This document shows, piece after piece, positions 1 through 8,262 of a stretch of 35,667 nucleotides of DNA. Under the pieces are notes generated by a model that did not search any database, had not been told where the DNA came from, and saw nothing but the letters and a program-made list of their open reading frames with translations. A program made the position numbers and the translations under genes. How positions within the stretch are numbered: the first letter of the stretch is position 1; every line of letters begins with the position of its first letter. This stretch comes from Vibrio ordalii ATCC 33509 (GTDB lineage: Bacteria > Pseudomonadota > Gammaproteobacteria > Enterobacterales > Vibrionaceae): positions 1 to 35,667 of the forward strand of contig AEZC01000151.1 in assembly GCA_000257205.1 (NCBI GenBank), written 5' to 3'.

Positions 1-130
1 GGAGTCACGACCCAATTTTTTTTGATATTTATCAAAATATTTATAATTCAGTCATTATATAGGGCAAAACTCGCCATGCAACCAAAGAATACCGTAAATT
101 CATTATCACTGACGGGCAGATAGACCATGA
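1..130. other. Left edge, no supported gene
   Basis: AT-rich sequence with no recognisable coding region. One plus-strand frame stays open from the window edge to a stop at 121-123, but its translation has no family resemblance and no start can be seen. It may be the intergenic space beyond the terminator that follows, or the tail of a gene lying mostly outside the window. Confidence 0.4.
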
Positions 131-160
131 AAAAACGGCTTACATTGGTAAGCCGTTTTT
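131..160 (-). terminator. Terminator after ycfP (bidirectional form)
   Basis: A perfect 13-bp stem (131-143 with 148-160) closes a 4-nt loop. It has A5 on one side and T5 on the other, so it can work on either strand. It lies 23 bp past the ycfP stop and most simply ends the minus-strand hinT-to-ycfP cluster. Confidence 0.9.
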
Positions 161-183
161 TGATTGAGTAGATAAGCGGATGC

Positions 184-726
184 TTAGTTTGATTCTTTAA
201 ATTCCTTAATCGCTTGCAAGTGCTGCGAGATTTTTTTGAACTTATGACTTTGGGTTTCATCCCAAATGATGGGATAGTAGTTTTCCAGCGCTATTGCTGT
301 TTTACTATTGTCATGAATTTCATCCTCTTTAGACAAAATCACCAAACAGCGACCTTTATTTTTTACCCGGTATTGCTCCACACATTTAGTCGCAATATCT
401 TCGTACTCTTCAGGGCGGTCGATGCGTCCAGTCATATTCGTTTCCGGGTGCAAGTTAGGATTAAACACCACTTGCTTAATTCCGCATAAGAATCCAATCC
501 GCTCAGACCAGAAGCCACCAAGGCCAACGCCACAAATGATAGGATGTGGATCATCACACTGTTCTATCACTTTATGCACCTCTTTCAGCAGATGCTGCAT
601 ATCATGCTTTGGGTGTTGTGTACTGTAGCTAATAAAACGGACATCGCTGTCAATGAATTGCAACTGCAGTATTTTTTCATGGTTTCCTGGGCTTGTTGAA
701 TCAAAACCGTGCAGATAGATAATCAT
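184..726 (-). CDS. ycfP: YcfP family alpha/beta-hydrolase-fold protein (UPF0227)
   Basis: The 180-residue product matches the YcfP/UPF0227 family over its full length and at the usual length. It opens with [10 protein letters not shown], an oxyanion-type HGFDS strand-loop at residues 6-10. The usual nucleophile elbow G-x-S-x-G appears as G-V-G-L-G (66-70), so the expected serine is glycine. E. coli YcfP, as I remember it, has the same change, so this is a family trait and not damage. His161 lies near the end, where a catalytic His would be. Catalysis is therefore doubtful and the function is unknown. A GGGGA ribosome site lies about 8 nt before the ATG. It is the last gene of the minus-strand cluster, 101 bp after the kinase gene. 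In E. coli nagZ lies between thiK and ycfP; here it is absent. Confidence 0.93.
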   Translation of the reverse strand: MIIYLHGFDSTSPGNHEKILQLQFIDSDVRFISYSTQHPKHDMQHLLKEVHKVIEQCDDPHPIICGVGLGGFWSERIGFLCGIKQVVFNPNLHPETNMTGRIDRPEEYEDIATKCVEQYRVKNKGRCLVILSKEDEIHDNSKTAIALENYYPIIWDETQSHKFKKISQHLQAIKEFKESN

Positions 727-827
727 AATAATTTCCCCATTCCTTGAGGTTTTTAATCTACCACGAAGATTGTGGTTTAAAAGAATTTAACCTTAATTTA
801 CTGCAACAAAACGACGAAACAGTGATC

Positions 828-1679
828 CTAGCTACATAATGTGTTTTTTAGTTGCTCGGCTTGTTGATGATAATAATCATCACCCCATAATTGATGCGCA
901 AGAAGATACCACAACATGGCCATCATCGTTGCTCTTGGATGCCAAGCCATTACGCCTTCCACCCAATCATCAACTCCTGAAATCTCACGCAATTGACAAT
1001 AGCGATAGACCGCTTCTAGTGGCTTTTCTTTTGTAATATCAATACTTAAAGCCAGATCGAGCCGAGGGTCTGCTATTGAAGCGTATTCCCAATCAATCAC
1101 GCGGTTACCTTCATCGGTTTTGACCATATTGTAACCAGCCAAATCAAAGTGACACAACGCCTGACCAACATCAGCAAGGTTAGGTGCGGTGCGCCAACGT
1201 TGGTATAACGCTAAAAAGTCATCACTTTTGTACTCAGTTTTGAGCTGTAGCCAATAATGATCAACACGAGCGATAAAACTAAAAGGAGCAACAGGAATAC
1301 GTGCAGTAATAAGATTGTGGATCTTTATCTGTGTTTTAAGCAGTGAATCGAAAGCTAACCCGCCCGTCAGCGGCTCCCCCTCAATCCATTCAACCAATAA
1401 GCCTTGATCATTAATAGAAAGTGGTTTGGGACCTAAATGGGATGATTCGATAGCAGATAAGATTTGATATTCTTGGAAACGTGAAATAGAAAAGGCTTGA
1501 GTGATCGGCGTATTAGGCCGCCAAACGAAGTTCTGCTCCCCACTCACGATCTTCCAGCAACGGTTAGTTAACCCACCAGTTAATGTTTGAGCATAGTCAG
1601 GAGGAGCGGAGAAGAAGCCTTCTAACGAGGTTAACGTAGGATCAAGCTGACAAGCTTCGCGCCAAGACATTCTCGCCAT
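828..1679 (-). CDS. thiK: ThiK-like aminoglycoside-phosphotransferase-fold kinase (probable thiamine kinase)
   Basis: The 283-residue protein belongs to the APH/choline kinase family. It shows the catalytic loop H177-F-D179-L-A-G-Y-N184 and the metal-binding segment VIDWEYA, with Asp196. The N-terminal lobe carries a glycine-rich turn (TGGLTNRCW, 34-42). ThiK phosphorylates thiamine to thiamine phosphate in salvage. The assignment rests on the fold plus position between lpoB and ycfP, as in the E. coli ycfL-lpoB-thiK-nagZ-ycfP order. A choline- or other small-molecule kinase cannot be excluded. The first ATG has an AAGAGG site about 6 nt upstream. A second ATG at codon 4 is possible. It starts 34 bp after the lpoB stop. 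Confidence 0.82.
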   Translation of the reverse strand: MARMSWREACQLDPTLTSLEGFFSAPPDYAQTLTGGLTNRCWKIVSGEQNFVWRPNTPITQAFSISRFQEYQILSAIESSHLGPKPLSINDQGLLVEWIEGEPLTGGLAFDSLLKTQIKIHNLITARIPVAPFSFIARVDHYWLQLKTEYKSDDFLALYQRWRTAPNLADVGQALCHFDLAGYNMVKTDEGNRVIDWEYASIADPRLDLALSIDITKEKPLEAVYRYCQLREISGVDDWVEGVMAWHPRATMMAMLWYLLAHQLWGDDYYHQQAEQLKNTLCS

Positions 1680-1713
1680 AAGGGCCTCTTCTCTTCATTA
1701 CTCTGCTTTATGA

Positions 1714-2304
1714 TTAAAATCCGAGCAAACTTTTAGACTGTTGCTTACGAATTTCGGTTTCATCTGCCCATTCTATAAGACCTGTTTGCAAATCCATTAA
1801 ACGCATCGTCATTTTGTAATAGACGTCTTTATCGCTACCGGCATTTTTTACAATACTCGACAAGTTTCCATACAGCATATATTGCGCGCCAACCATTTTA
1901 CCAAACTGAATAGCAGTACTTTGATTGACCAACTCATCGTTATTTTGGAAATTAAGCTGTTCGCGAACAGCCTCAACACGATCCATATCCACAAAACGGA
2001 ACTTGCCTGAGTTCAACATTTTAGTACTAATGGTATCGGTAATGGATTCCGTATCAATGTGCTCACTGGTTTTATTTTTGATTCGCTCGACAAACACAAT
2101 AGGACGCGAATCACGAGTGATGGCAGCAACCGAGCCGGACATCATCATGCTATCAACCATTTCCCCGGCAATTTTTTGTAAGTCTGTTGACCCGAAATCA
2201 ACTGTCGTCGTTTCAACGGATTGTGCATCTCCGTAGCTGACTTTATTTGAACAGCCGCCCAAAATGACAGCGAGTCCTAGCAATGCGATAATACTTTTGT
2301 TCAT
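1714..2304 (-). CDS. lpoB: LpoB-like outer-membrane lipoprotein, penicillin-binding protein activator
   Basis: The 196-residue precursor has a lipoprotein signal peptide with lipobox L15-G-G-C18, so the mature chain starts at Cys18. Ser at +2 favours outer-membrane sorting. The C-terminal domain (about 55-190) carries the LpoB pattern: a conserved Arg-Pro strand (SRPIVFVERIKN), FVDMDRVEAVREQL, and a GAQYMLYGNLSS strand. In E. coli LpoB spans the periplasm to stimulate PBP1b. The mature linker is short here, and whether this copy activates PBP1b in Vibrio is inference. An AGGA site sits 6 nt before the ATG. It lies 22 bp after ycfL and is probably co-transcribed with it. Confidence 0.85.
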   Translation of the reverse strand: MNKSIIALLGLAVILGGCSNKVSYGDAQSVETTTVDFGSTDLQKIAGEMVDSMMMSGSVAAITRDSRPIVFVERIKNKTSEHIDTESITDTISTKMLNSGKFRFVDMDRVEAVREQLNFQNNDELVNQSTAIQFGKMVGAQYMLYGNLSSIVKNAGSDKDVYYKMTMRLMDLQTGLIEWADETEIRKQQSKSLLGF

Positions 2305-2326
2305 ATTGGTTCCTTACTTTCCCAAT

Positions 2327-2716
2327 TTAATTATTTGACCCACGGATCTGTACGCGAAACTGTTTTCCATTTGGATTGACCGAAATCTCCGACAACGACA
2401 GCGTCTCCATTCCACTGATGATTTTTTGCTTCCAAGGACTTTGTCTATTATTGACTTCAAGCCCATCATCGTCGTACCAAGAAAAACGATACTCGATCAT
2501 TTGGTCACCTTGGTAATGACTCACTAAACGAACAAGCCCCCTTGTATGGCCATCCACTTGGTTAGTTGCAATGTCTTCAACAACTAAGCGATTACCCAAT
2601 ACATTGTCACCAAACAGCACTTTCTGCGAAGCACCATCAACTCTTAATCCTGCGGTATTTTCAGCACATCCAATCAATGAGAATGTGACTAACAACCCCA
2701 ATATCCACTTTTTCAT
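2327..2716 (-). CDS. ycfL: YcfL family lipoprotein (DUF1425)
   Basis: The 129-residue protein has a lipoprotein signal ending in L14-I-G-C17. The mature part, from about residue 40, resembles the DUF1425/YcfL beta-sandwich domain: a FRVQIRG-type last strand and a central YRFSWYDDDGLEV strand. Its biochemical role is not known. Its start codon overlaps the upstream COG3014 stop by one base (TAATG), which suggests translational coupling, and lpoB follows 22 bp later. The constant pairing of ycfL and lpoB suggests a shared envelope task. Confidence 0.85.
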   Translation of the reverse strand: MKKWILGLLVTFSLIGCAENTAGLRVDGASQKVLFGDNVLGNRLVVEDIATNQVDGHTRGLVRLVSHYQGDQMIEYRFSWYDDDGLEVNNRQSPWKQKIISGMETLSLSEISVNPNGKQFRVQIRGSNN

Positions 2717-4107
2717 TACAATCTTCCTAGTTGTTCATGCCAGATGGTTGAATGACGTCCTTGACGAGAAATCCACACCAAAGTAGTTCCTTTTTCCGGT
2801 ACAGAAAACTGATATTCTTGCTCTCCCACCCTTATCCGTTGCTCGCCTGCATTGACTTGCAGACTGGCCGTTTGCACCAGCCCTGGCAGCGTTAGCCAAC
2901 TGCGCGTATCGGGCTGCTCTGTTAGCAGATTCCAAACGTTGAAGACTAAATTACCAACATTGTCATCTTTGGCCGCTTCCTTGCGCAATTGATCTTTCGC
3001 CAGCACCCTCAACGCTTGCCTTATTACTATAGAGGGCATTTTCTCCGACAAGTTTCGGCTTGCCATTAAATTCACATCCGCCAATAAATGAGACGTAAGT
3101 ACTTTGTCATTCATCTTCAGTGATGAAAATGATTCAACGGGTGTATTAGGATAATAAGGTAAGGCGAGAGAATACAATGCGCCATTTCCTCTGCTGTCAT
3201 ACAAGGGTAAAGATTGACGCCAGCTATCTAAGGCTTTCACCACACTCTGCTCTTCTATTATAAGCACACGACCTTGAGAAGCCGTCAGTGAATGAGATTT
3301 CCCGTAGCGTTTCTCTAATTGGATTAGGTCTTCTCTCATCCCTAATCGTTTCGCAACGCGTAATGTCCCCTCTATAACCTCGATATTATCGGGAGTGACG
3401 GCCAAAGCGCGTCGGTAGTCGACATAAGCACTGTTAACATCACCAGAGGCTTCATAAAGTAAAGCAGAAAGGTAAAAAAGGTAACCATTCTGCACCGCCT
3501 GCAAAGCTTTTCCTGCATCAGGGTAGTTTGCTAATACGCTGCCTAAGTTTGGTGTCACACCTTGTGATTTTAGCTCTTTTTGCGCCTTTTCAAGTTCCGC
3601 TTCTCTAGCCTGCCTTGCTTGCTCTTGTACCTGATTCGCTCGCCGAACTTCAACCAGAGCACCATCCAAATCATTCTGCTGTAGATAATTCAGACTGAGA
3701 TAAAGATGTAAAAAACCAAGTTCATAATCAGCGGGAACGTATTCCATTAAATTATCATTAACCGCTAACGCGCCAATACTGGTTGCCGTATCACTCAATG
3801 AAATCAAAGCTTTGTCTTGTTGGACTTTAACCGCAGAGTCAGTCAATTCGAAGCTACGCTTGCTCTCTACATAGTGCTGATTAAGAAAATAGACACGACC
3901 TTTTTCTAAGTTATCCAGAATGTCACCCGCGACAAACTCTGCAAGCTCATCCTGAGCTTCCTGATATTGGCCTGATTTAACCGATTGATAAACACTACCA
4001 TTTTGAGCACTATAATGGCTAAACAGGTTCCCCGCTGAAAAATTGGCGCAGGCATTGAGAAAAAAGGGCGATAACAAAACGGTAACATGTCGCACGTAAC
4101 GCTTCAC
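2716..4107 (-). CDS. COG3014-type TPR lipoprotein of unknown function
   Basis: The 463-residue protein begins with GTG, placed by a GGAG site 6 nt upstream. It has a short signal with lipobox L17-N-A-C20. Residues about 35-270 are helical and repeat-like, with tetratricopeptide-style pairs such as GALVEVRRANQV and SAYVDYRRALAVTPDN, and an Ala/Glu-rich coiled stretch around 165-185. Residues about 280-463 form a second domain ending in a strand-rich segment with paired VGEQEYQF and TTLVWISRQGRH motifs. Proteins of this group occur upstream of ycfL-lpoB in Vibrio and relatives. I do not know a function. A scaffold or partner for the LpoB-PBP machinery is a guess from context. It overlaps ycfL by one base and lies 66 bp after hinT. 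Confidence 0.8.
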   Translation of the reverse strand: MKRYVRHVTVLLSPFFLNACANFSAGNLFSHYSAQNGSVYQSVKSGQYQEAQDELAEFVAGDILDNLEKGRVYFLNQHYVESKRSFELTDSAVKVQQDKALISLSDTATSIGALAVNDNLMEYVPADYELGFLHLYLSLNYLQQNDLDGALVEVRRANQVQEQARQAREAELEKAQKELKSQGVTPNLGSVLANYPDAGKALQAVQNGYLFYLSALLYEASGDVNSAYVDYRRALAVTPDNIEVIEGTLRVAKRLGMREDLIQLEKRYGKSHSLTASQGRVLIIEEQSVVKALDSWRQSLPLYDSRGNGALYSLALPYYPNTPVESFSSLKMNDKVLTSHLLADVNLMASRNLSEKMPSIVIRQALRVLAKDQLRKEAAKDDNVGNLVFNVWNLLTEQPDTRSWLTLPGLVQTASLQVNAGEQRIRVGEQEYQFSVPEKGTTLVWISRQGRHSTIWHEQLGRL

Positions 4108-4173
4108 TCAATACTCCATATGTAAATCAGTAATGTGAATCGAGCGCCCAATGGTCGCTGGGCGCCCCGTGCA

Positions 4174-4524
4174 TTAGCTCATCAAAAGCGGCCCCAATGG
4201 GCGACCGCCAACTAAATGCATATGAATATGGTAAACCTCTTGGCCGCCATGAGCGTTGCAATTCACGATCAAGCGATAGCCATCTTGTGCAATGCCTTCT
4301 TGTTGAGCGATTTTTTTTGCCACTGTAAACATACGTCCCATAGCCGCTTCATGTTCAGGTTCAACATCGTTGGTCGTCGGAATAAACGCATTGGGAATGA
4401 TAAGAATATGGCTAGGTGCTCTAGGGTGAATGTCCCGAAAGGCGGTAACTAAATCATCTTGATAGAGGATATCTGCAGGAATTTCTTTACGGATAATTTT
4501 ACTAAAAATGGTTTCTTCAGCCAT
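4174..4524 (-). CDS. hinT: HinT purine nucleoside phosphoramidase (HIT family)
   Basis: The 116-residue cytoplasmic enzyme starts [10 protein letters not shown] and matches HinT in length. The HIT triad H99-I-H101-M-H103 is intact and is preceded by the Asn-rich VNCNAHGGQ segment. HinT hydrolyses AMP-lysine-type phosphoramidates and acyl-adenylates. An in-frame ATG 12 bases upstream (4536) is less likely, because the GGAG site falls on it and is well spaced (6 nt) from the ATG at 4524. hinT heads the minus-strand cluster, as in E. coli (hinT-ycfL-lpoB-thiK). Confidence 0.95.
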   Translation of the reverse strand: MAEETIFSKIIRKEIPADILYQDDLVTAFRDIHPRAPSHILIIPNAFIPTTNDVEPEHEAAMGRMFTVAKKIAQQEGIAQDGYRLIVNCNAHGGQEVYHIHMHLVGGRPLGPLLMS

Positions 4525-4881
4525 GAAATACTCCACTAGTGAATAGGCCTACGCAGTCACATCAAAGTACATGAGATCGAGATAAGTGGTTCGAGGCCAA
4601 TACCTAAATGGCCCACGACAACATATCGACAACCGATAGAACTGACACTAATTTGACCTTAATGCTACTGAATATAATAGGCGTGTAGTTGGATTTGAGT
4701 ATGCGTTAACCCTGTCAAAAGCTCAATAAAAAACACCATACGCGTAGCATAAATGACAGAATACTAATATAAAAAATGCGTTTTGCCAGATCCGTCATAA
4801 AATGCACGTCTCACATTCAATACAATGCTGATTATTTTGTTATTTTTTAAAACAAAACACTATTTTTCTAGGGAGAGGATT
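4525..4881. other. Intergenic region between divergent hinT and the chemoreceptor gene
   Basis: A 357-bp divergent gap holding the promoters of both flanking genes. A perfect TATAAT lies at 4673-4678 on the plus strand, but its 17-bp-upstream hexamer is poor, and the better TTGACC is only 14 bp away, so I do not claim a promoter. I found no good sigma-28 (flagellar) consensus, no terminator and no repeat. Confidence 0.5.
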
Positions 4882-6873
4882 ATGAAGGGTTCAGTGATTA
4901 GGCGAATGTACGCTGGTTTCACACTGATCATCATCATGTTTGCAGTAACGACCGCCATTATGATGGGAGGAATGAATCAAATTCATTCTAATTTTGAAAG
5001 TGTATCAACTACCGCCTTACCGCTCGTTTCTTTGTCAAACAAAACAAGTGTTCAACTGCTTTCTGCCGATAAATCTTTTAAGGATTTTTTGACGACACAA
5101 AACCAAGATCGCATGAATGTGATGCGTTCAGAATTTGCTAAAGCAAAACAAGATTTTGCTGACGTGCTAAATCAGCTCCAACAAGCAAGTAGAATGAACC
5201 CCTCTCTTGAAGAGCGGATAAGCCAACTTAAACAGATGGAACTCCGCTACTTTTCCGAAGCAGAGCAAGCCATGAATAATTATCAGGCGATGTTTGAGGC
5301 GCAAGCTCAAGTGCAAAAATCAACTCGTGAATTTCAAAGACTTCATGCTGATTTAAGCACAGGAATGAAAGATTTTGTCGATGGACAAAATAGTATTTCC
5401 ATTAAAGTCATGGCGAAAAGTTATTTCATTAAATTGAAAGATGCGGAATTAATCACTTCAGACGCCTTGGCCAGTTCGGATGTCGCCTTTGTTGACAAAG
5501 CCGTCACCATGAATAAAAAAGCGGTCACGCACCTCAACTACGCTTACCGAGGCTTATCGACCCAGCTACCTGAACTGAAAAACTCATTTGATGATCTCGT
5601 CCAAAAGTTCTCTCAAGATATTGGGCAAAAGGGTGGTGTGCTTGATCAACACAATAGTTACTTACTAGCAAAAAAAGCCCTTTATGAAAACATTGCGAAT
5701 TTGGCCATCGAGATCGATAAGGCAATGACAATTTTAGACTCTTTTAACGATACTGCGACCGACGGTTTAAATGCATCTCTGCGAGAAGCGGGAGAAGTCT
5801 ATAAGCAAGGAGTTATTAAGGCGATCGTGATTGGTATTGCGGTTGTGTTAGTGGCTACGGGTATTGGTTACCACATTGCGCAAAGTGTTCGTGAGCCGTT
5901 ACATCGTATACTCAAAACTCTAGAAGGGCTGACAAAAGGGGATATGACACAACGCATTGAAATTCGTTACAACAATGAGTTTAGTCGCTTAAGTGGCCAC
6001 ATCAATTCGCTAGCAGATAATTTGCACCATATTTTGGTACAGTTGAATGATGCTTCTGAAAATTTAACCAACACAGCAAGCCATAACCAAACTACCTCTT
6101 CAAAAGCGCAGTCACAACTCAGCACCCAACGTGAGCAAACTGCAAGCGTGGCAACCGCAATGACGGAAATGGCTCATTCAGTACAAGAAGTAGCGCAAAG
6201 TGCTCAGAGCTCGCTAGCGATGGTGCAGAAAGTTGAATCGGCTTCTGAATCTGGCCGTAAAATTATGAGTGACAATATCACCACCATTAATCAACTTGAG
6301 ACTCGCTTAAATCAATCGGTTGATGCCGTCGGTGAGTTAAAAAAGATGAGCAGCCAAATTGGTTCTATCTTGGATGTAATTCGTAACATTGCAGAACAAA
6401 CCAACTTATTGGCGCTCAATGCCGCGATCGAAGCTGCTCGAGCCGGAGAGCAAGGCCGCGGGTTTGCAGTCGTAGCTGACGAAGTTCGAGTGCTCGCAAA
6501 ACGTACGACAGATTCAACGTCTGAAATTGAAAACATGATCAGCAACTTGCAATCTAGCTCATCTTCTGCGAGTACTGTTATTGAAAGCTGCATGACTGAT
6601 ATGGAACTTTCTGTCGAGCAAGCATCAACGGCGAATAGCGCAATGGAGGAAATCCAAGCGTTAATTCTAGAAATCAGCCAGATGAGTACTCATATTACAC
6701 AGGCGGCTGCCGAACAAAGTGAAACAACCGGTGACATTGCGCATAATATTGAGGATATCAATTTGATCGCAGACCACAGCTATCAAGCTATGTCTCAAAT
6801 TGCACAGGCAAGCGTCAATCTAACTCAGCTTGCTAATCAGCAGAATGAATTGGTGCATCGCTTTAAATTGTGA
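4882..6873 (+). CDS. Methyl-accepting chemotaxis protein
   Basis: This is a 663-residue inner-membrane chemoreceptor. The start at 4882 is chosen for its GGGAGAGGA site; an upstream in-frame ATG at 4825 adds 19 residues without a ribosome site. TM1 is about residues 10-30. A periplasmic helical sensor of about 280 residues follows, then TM2 (about 311-333), a HAMP domain ([20 protein letters not shown] region) and the signalling domain. The domain's hairpin tip is canonical at about 499-535 ([20 protein letters not shown]). Flanking Gln/Glu-rich helices give methylation sites. The C-terminus ends VHRFKL with no NWETF-type CheR pentapeptide, so it probably depends on other receptors for adaptation. 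The ligand cannot be read from the sequence. Confidence 0.95.
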   Translation: MKGSVIRRMYAGFTLIIIMFAVTTAIMMGGMNQIHSNFESVSTTALPLVSLSNKTSVQLLSADKSFKDFLTTQNQDRMNVMRSEFAKAKQDFADVLNQLQQASRMNPSLEERISQLKQMELRYFSEAEQAMNNYQAMFEAQAQVQKSTREFQRLHADLSTGMKDFVDGQNSISIKVMAKSYFIKLKDAELITSDALASSDVAFVDKAVTMNKKAVTHLNYAYRGLSTQLPELKNSFDDLVQKFSQDIGQKGGVLDQHNSYLLAKKALYENIANLAIEIDKAMTILDSFNDTATDGLNASLREAGEVYKQGVIKAIVIGIAVVLVATGIGYHIAQSVREPLHRILKTLEGLTKGDMTQRIEIRYNNEFSRLSGHINSLADNLHHILVQLNDASENLTNTASHNQTTSSKAQSQLSTQREQTASVATAMTEMAHSVQEVAQSAQSSLAMVQKVESASESGRKIMSDNITTINQLETRLNQSVDAVGELKKMSSQIGSILDVIRNIAEQTNLLALNAAIEAARAGEQGRGFAVVADEVRVLAKRTTDSTSEIENMISNLQSSSSSASTVIESCMTDMELSVEQASTANSAMEEIQALILEISQMSTHITQAAAEQSETTGDIAHNIEDINLIADHSYQAMSQIAQASVNLTQLANQQNELVHRFKL

Positions 6874-6925
6874 GTAAGCGTTAACGAGCTCAATTCCACT
6901 TGTTAGTAGCGTGTGAATTATTACC

Positions 6926-6963
6926 CAAGGGCGACTTTTTATTTAAAGTCGCCCTTGTTTTTT
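6926..6963 (+). terminator. Terminator after the chemoreceptor gene
   Basis: A perfect 13-bp GC-rich stem (6926-6938 with 6945-6957) closes a 6-nt loop and is followed directly by T6. It lies 53 bp after the chemoreceptor stop and separates it from the CARF-nuclease gene. Confidence 0.93.
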
Positions 6964-7049
6964 CTATGTCGCATCGTTATATGATAACTATCGGCTTGCG
7001 CATTATTATCTATCTCCTACTCTTTGCAAGCCAAACATGAGGATGATCT

Positions 7050-8210
7050 ATGGCTGTTCATGTTGGCATTATCGACCAAGACCCTATTCGCTTGGTTACT
7101 CCCCTGCTTGATAATCGAACGGTAAGTTCACACATTGTCTTCATCGGTGATCAAGGCCAGGAGTCAATGTATTTACGCTTACACTCTGTGTTGAGTCAGC
7201 GTGATATCACTTCTGAGTTTTTTGAAATCCCATCGGGTTCCAATACCTCAGCAATCAAACAAGCTATCCAGCTTTTAGCAGAAGATTTGAAAGTCAGATA
7301 CGACGAAGTCAAACTGAACGCAAGTTGTGGTTTGAGACATCGTTTATTATCCGTTTATGAGGTTTTCCGTAGCTACCAGTGGCCTATTTTTGTCGTCGAA
7401 CCAAATAGTGATCAACTGTGTTGGCTTTATCCAGACGGCCAAAATGATACCCAAGTGCAAGACCACATTACCATTTCAGATTACTTAACCATTTTTGGCG
7501 CACGGGGTGAATTTAGTGAGCATCATATTCCGCCACAGCTTGACCAAAAACTTTACGAACTCGGCGAGCGTTGGGCAAGTCATGCATTAGAGTTCGGCCC
7601 AGGTTTAGCCACATTAAACTATTTAGCAACGACGTGCCGCAAAGAACAACGACTAGATGTTGCTCTTTCAGAAAAACAACAAGGCTATCGTGAACTTCAT
7701 ATTCTGTTGACCGATCTGGTCGAAGCACAAATCGCCACCTATCAAAATGGCATTTTAACCTTCGCCAACGAAGATGCGCGCCGATTTTCCAATGGAGAAT
7801 GGTTAGAAACATTAGTGCACAGTACAATAAGACAGATCCAAGATGATATGCCAACCATTCAAGATCGCTCTTTAAATGTTCAAGTCTACCGTCAATTAGG
7901 TGAGCGAGAAGTCAGAAATGAACTCGATGTCGCTACAGTGGTGAATAACAAACTGCATATTATTGAATGTAAAACGAAAGGTATGCGTGATGACGGCGAT
8001 GATACGCTTTATAAGCTAGAATCATTACGTGATTTGCTTGGTGGACTACAAGCTCGCGCTATGCTCGTGAGCTTTCGTCCACTCCGACATAATGACATTA
8101 CGCGTGCAGAAGATTTAGGGTTAGCCTTAATCGGCCCAGATGAACTGAAAGATTTAAAATTACATTTAACCGCTTGGTTTAAAGAAGCGGGTGGTAACGA
8201 AGATATCTAA
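7050..8210 (+). CDS. Card1-like CARF domain + PD-(D/E)XK nuclease (DUF1887, VC1899 type)
   Basis: The 386-residue protein is of the VC1899/DUF1887 family. Residues 1-150 form a CARF-like Rossmann domain: first strand HVGIIDQDP, then HIVFIGD and a ligand-loop-like LNASCGLRHR (89-98). A middle helical segment spans about 160-240. The C-terminal PD-(D/E)XK nuclease core is intact: E250/E253 in GEWLETLV, D293 in ELDV, and E306-C-K308, followed by Q334 in the GGLQAR helix. The family includes Card1/Can2, which cut nucleic acids when cyclic tetra-adenylate binds CARF. That activity is known for relatives and only inferred here. The loop reads S-C-G-L-R where Card1-type CARFs usually have T-G-G-T-K, so the ligand may differ. 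An AGGA site lies 6 nt before the ATG. It is monocistronic between two terminators. Confidence 0.9.
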   Translation: MAVHVGIIDQDPIRLVTPLLDNRTVSSHIVFIGDQGQESMYLRLHSVLSQRDITSEFFEIPSGSNTSAIKQAIQLLAEDLKVRYDEVKLNASCGLRHRLLSVYEVFRSYQWPIFVVEPNSDQLCWLYPDGQNDTQVQDHITISDYLTIFGARGEFSEHHIPPQLDQKLYELGERWASHALEFGPGLATLNYLATTCRKEQRLDVALSEKQQGYRELHILLTDLVEAQIATYQNGILTFANEDARRFSNGEWLETLVHSTIRQIQDDMPTIQDRSLNVQVYRQLGEREVRNELDVATVVNNKLHIIECKTKGMRDDGDDTLYKLESLRDLLGGLQARAMLVSFRPLRHNDITRAEDLGLALIGPDELKDLKLHLTAWFKEAGGNEDI

Positions 8211-8216
8211 CCTACA

Positions 8217-8245
8217 AAAAAAGCCCGTTTCATACGGGCTTTTTT
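8217..8245. terminator. Bidirectional terminator between the CARF-nuclease gene and fadR
   Basis: A 12-bp perfect stem (8217-8228 with 8234-8245) closes a TTCAT loop, with six A and six T at the ends. It serves the plus-strand nuclease gene (stop at 8210) and the minus-strand fadR (stop at 8263). Confidence 0.93.
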
Positions 8246-8262
8246 ACAGTAAAACGAATTTT

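Noticed and set aside
7..60. Possible gene fragment at the left edge
   Set aside because: The open frames are AT-rich, lack recognisable similarity and end within about 120 bases.
4144..4165. Terminator between hinT and the COG3014 gene
   Set aside because: A 7-bp GC stem exists (4144-4150 with 4159-4165), but no T tract follows on either strand, so I treat the genes as possibly co-transcribed.
4825..4881. 19-residue N-terminal extension of the chemoreceptor
   Set aside because: The ATG at 4825 has no ribosome site. The ATG at 4882 follows GGGAGAGGA and gives a normal receptor N-terminus.
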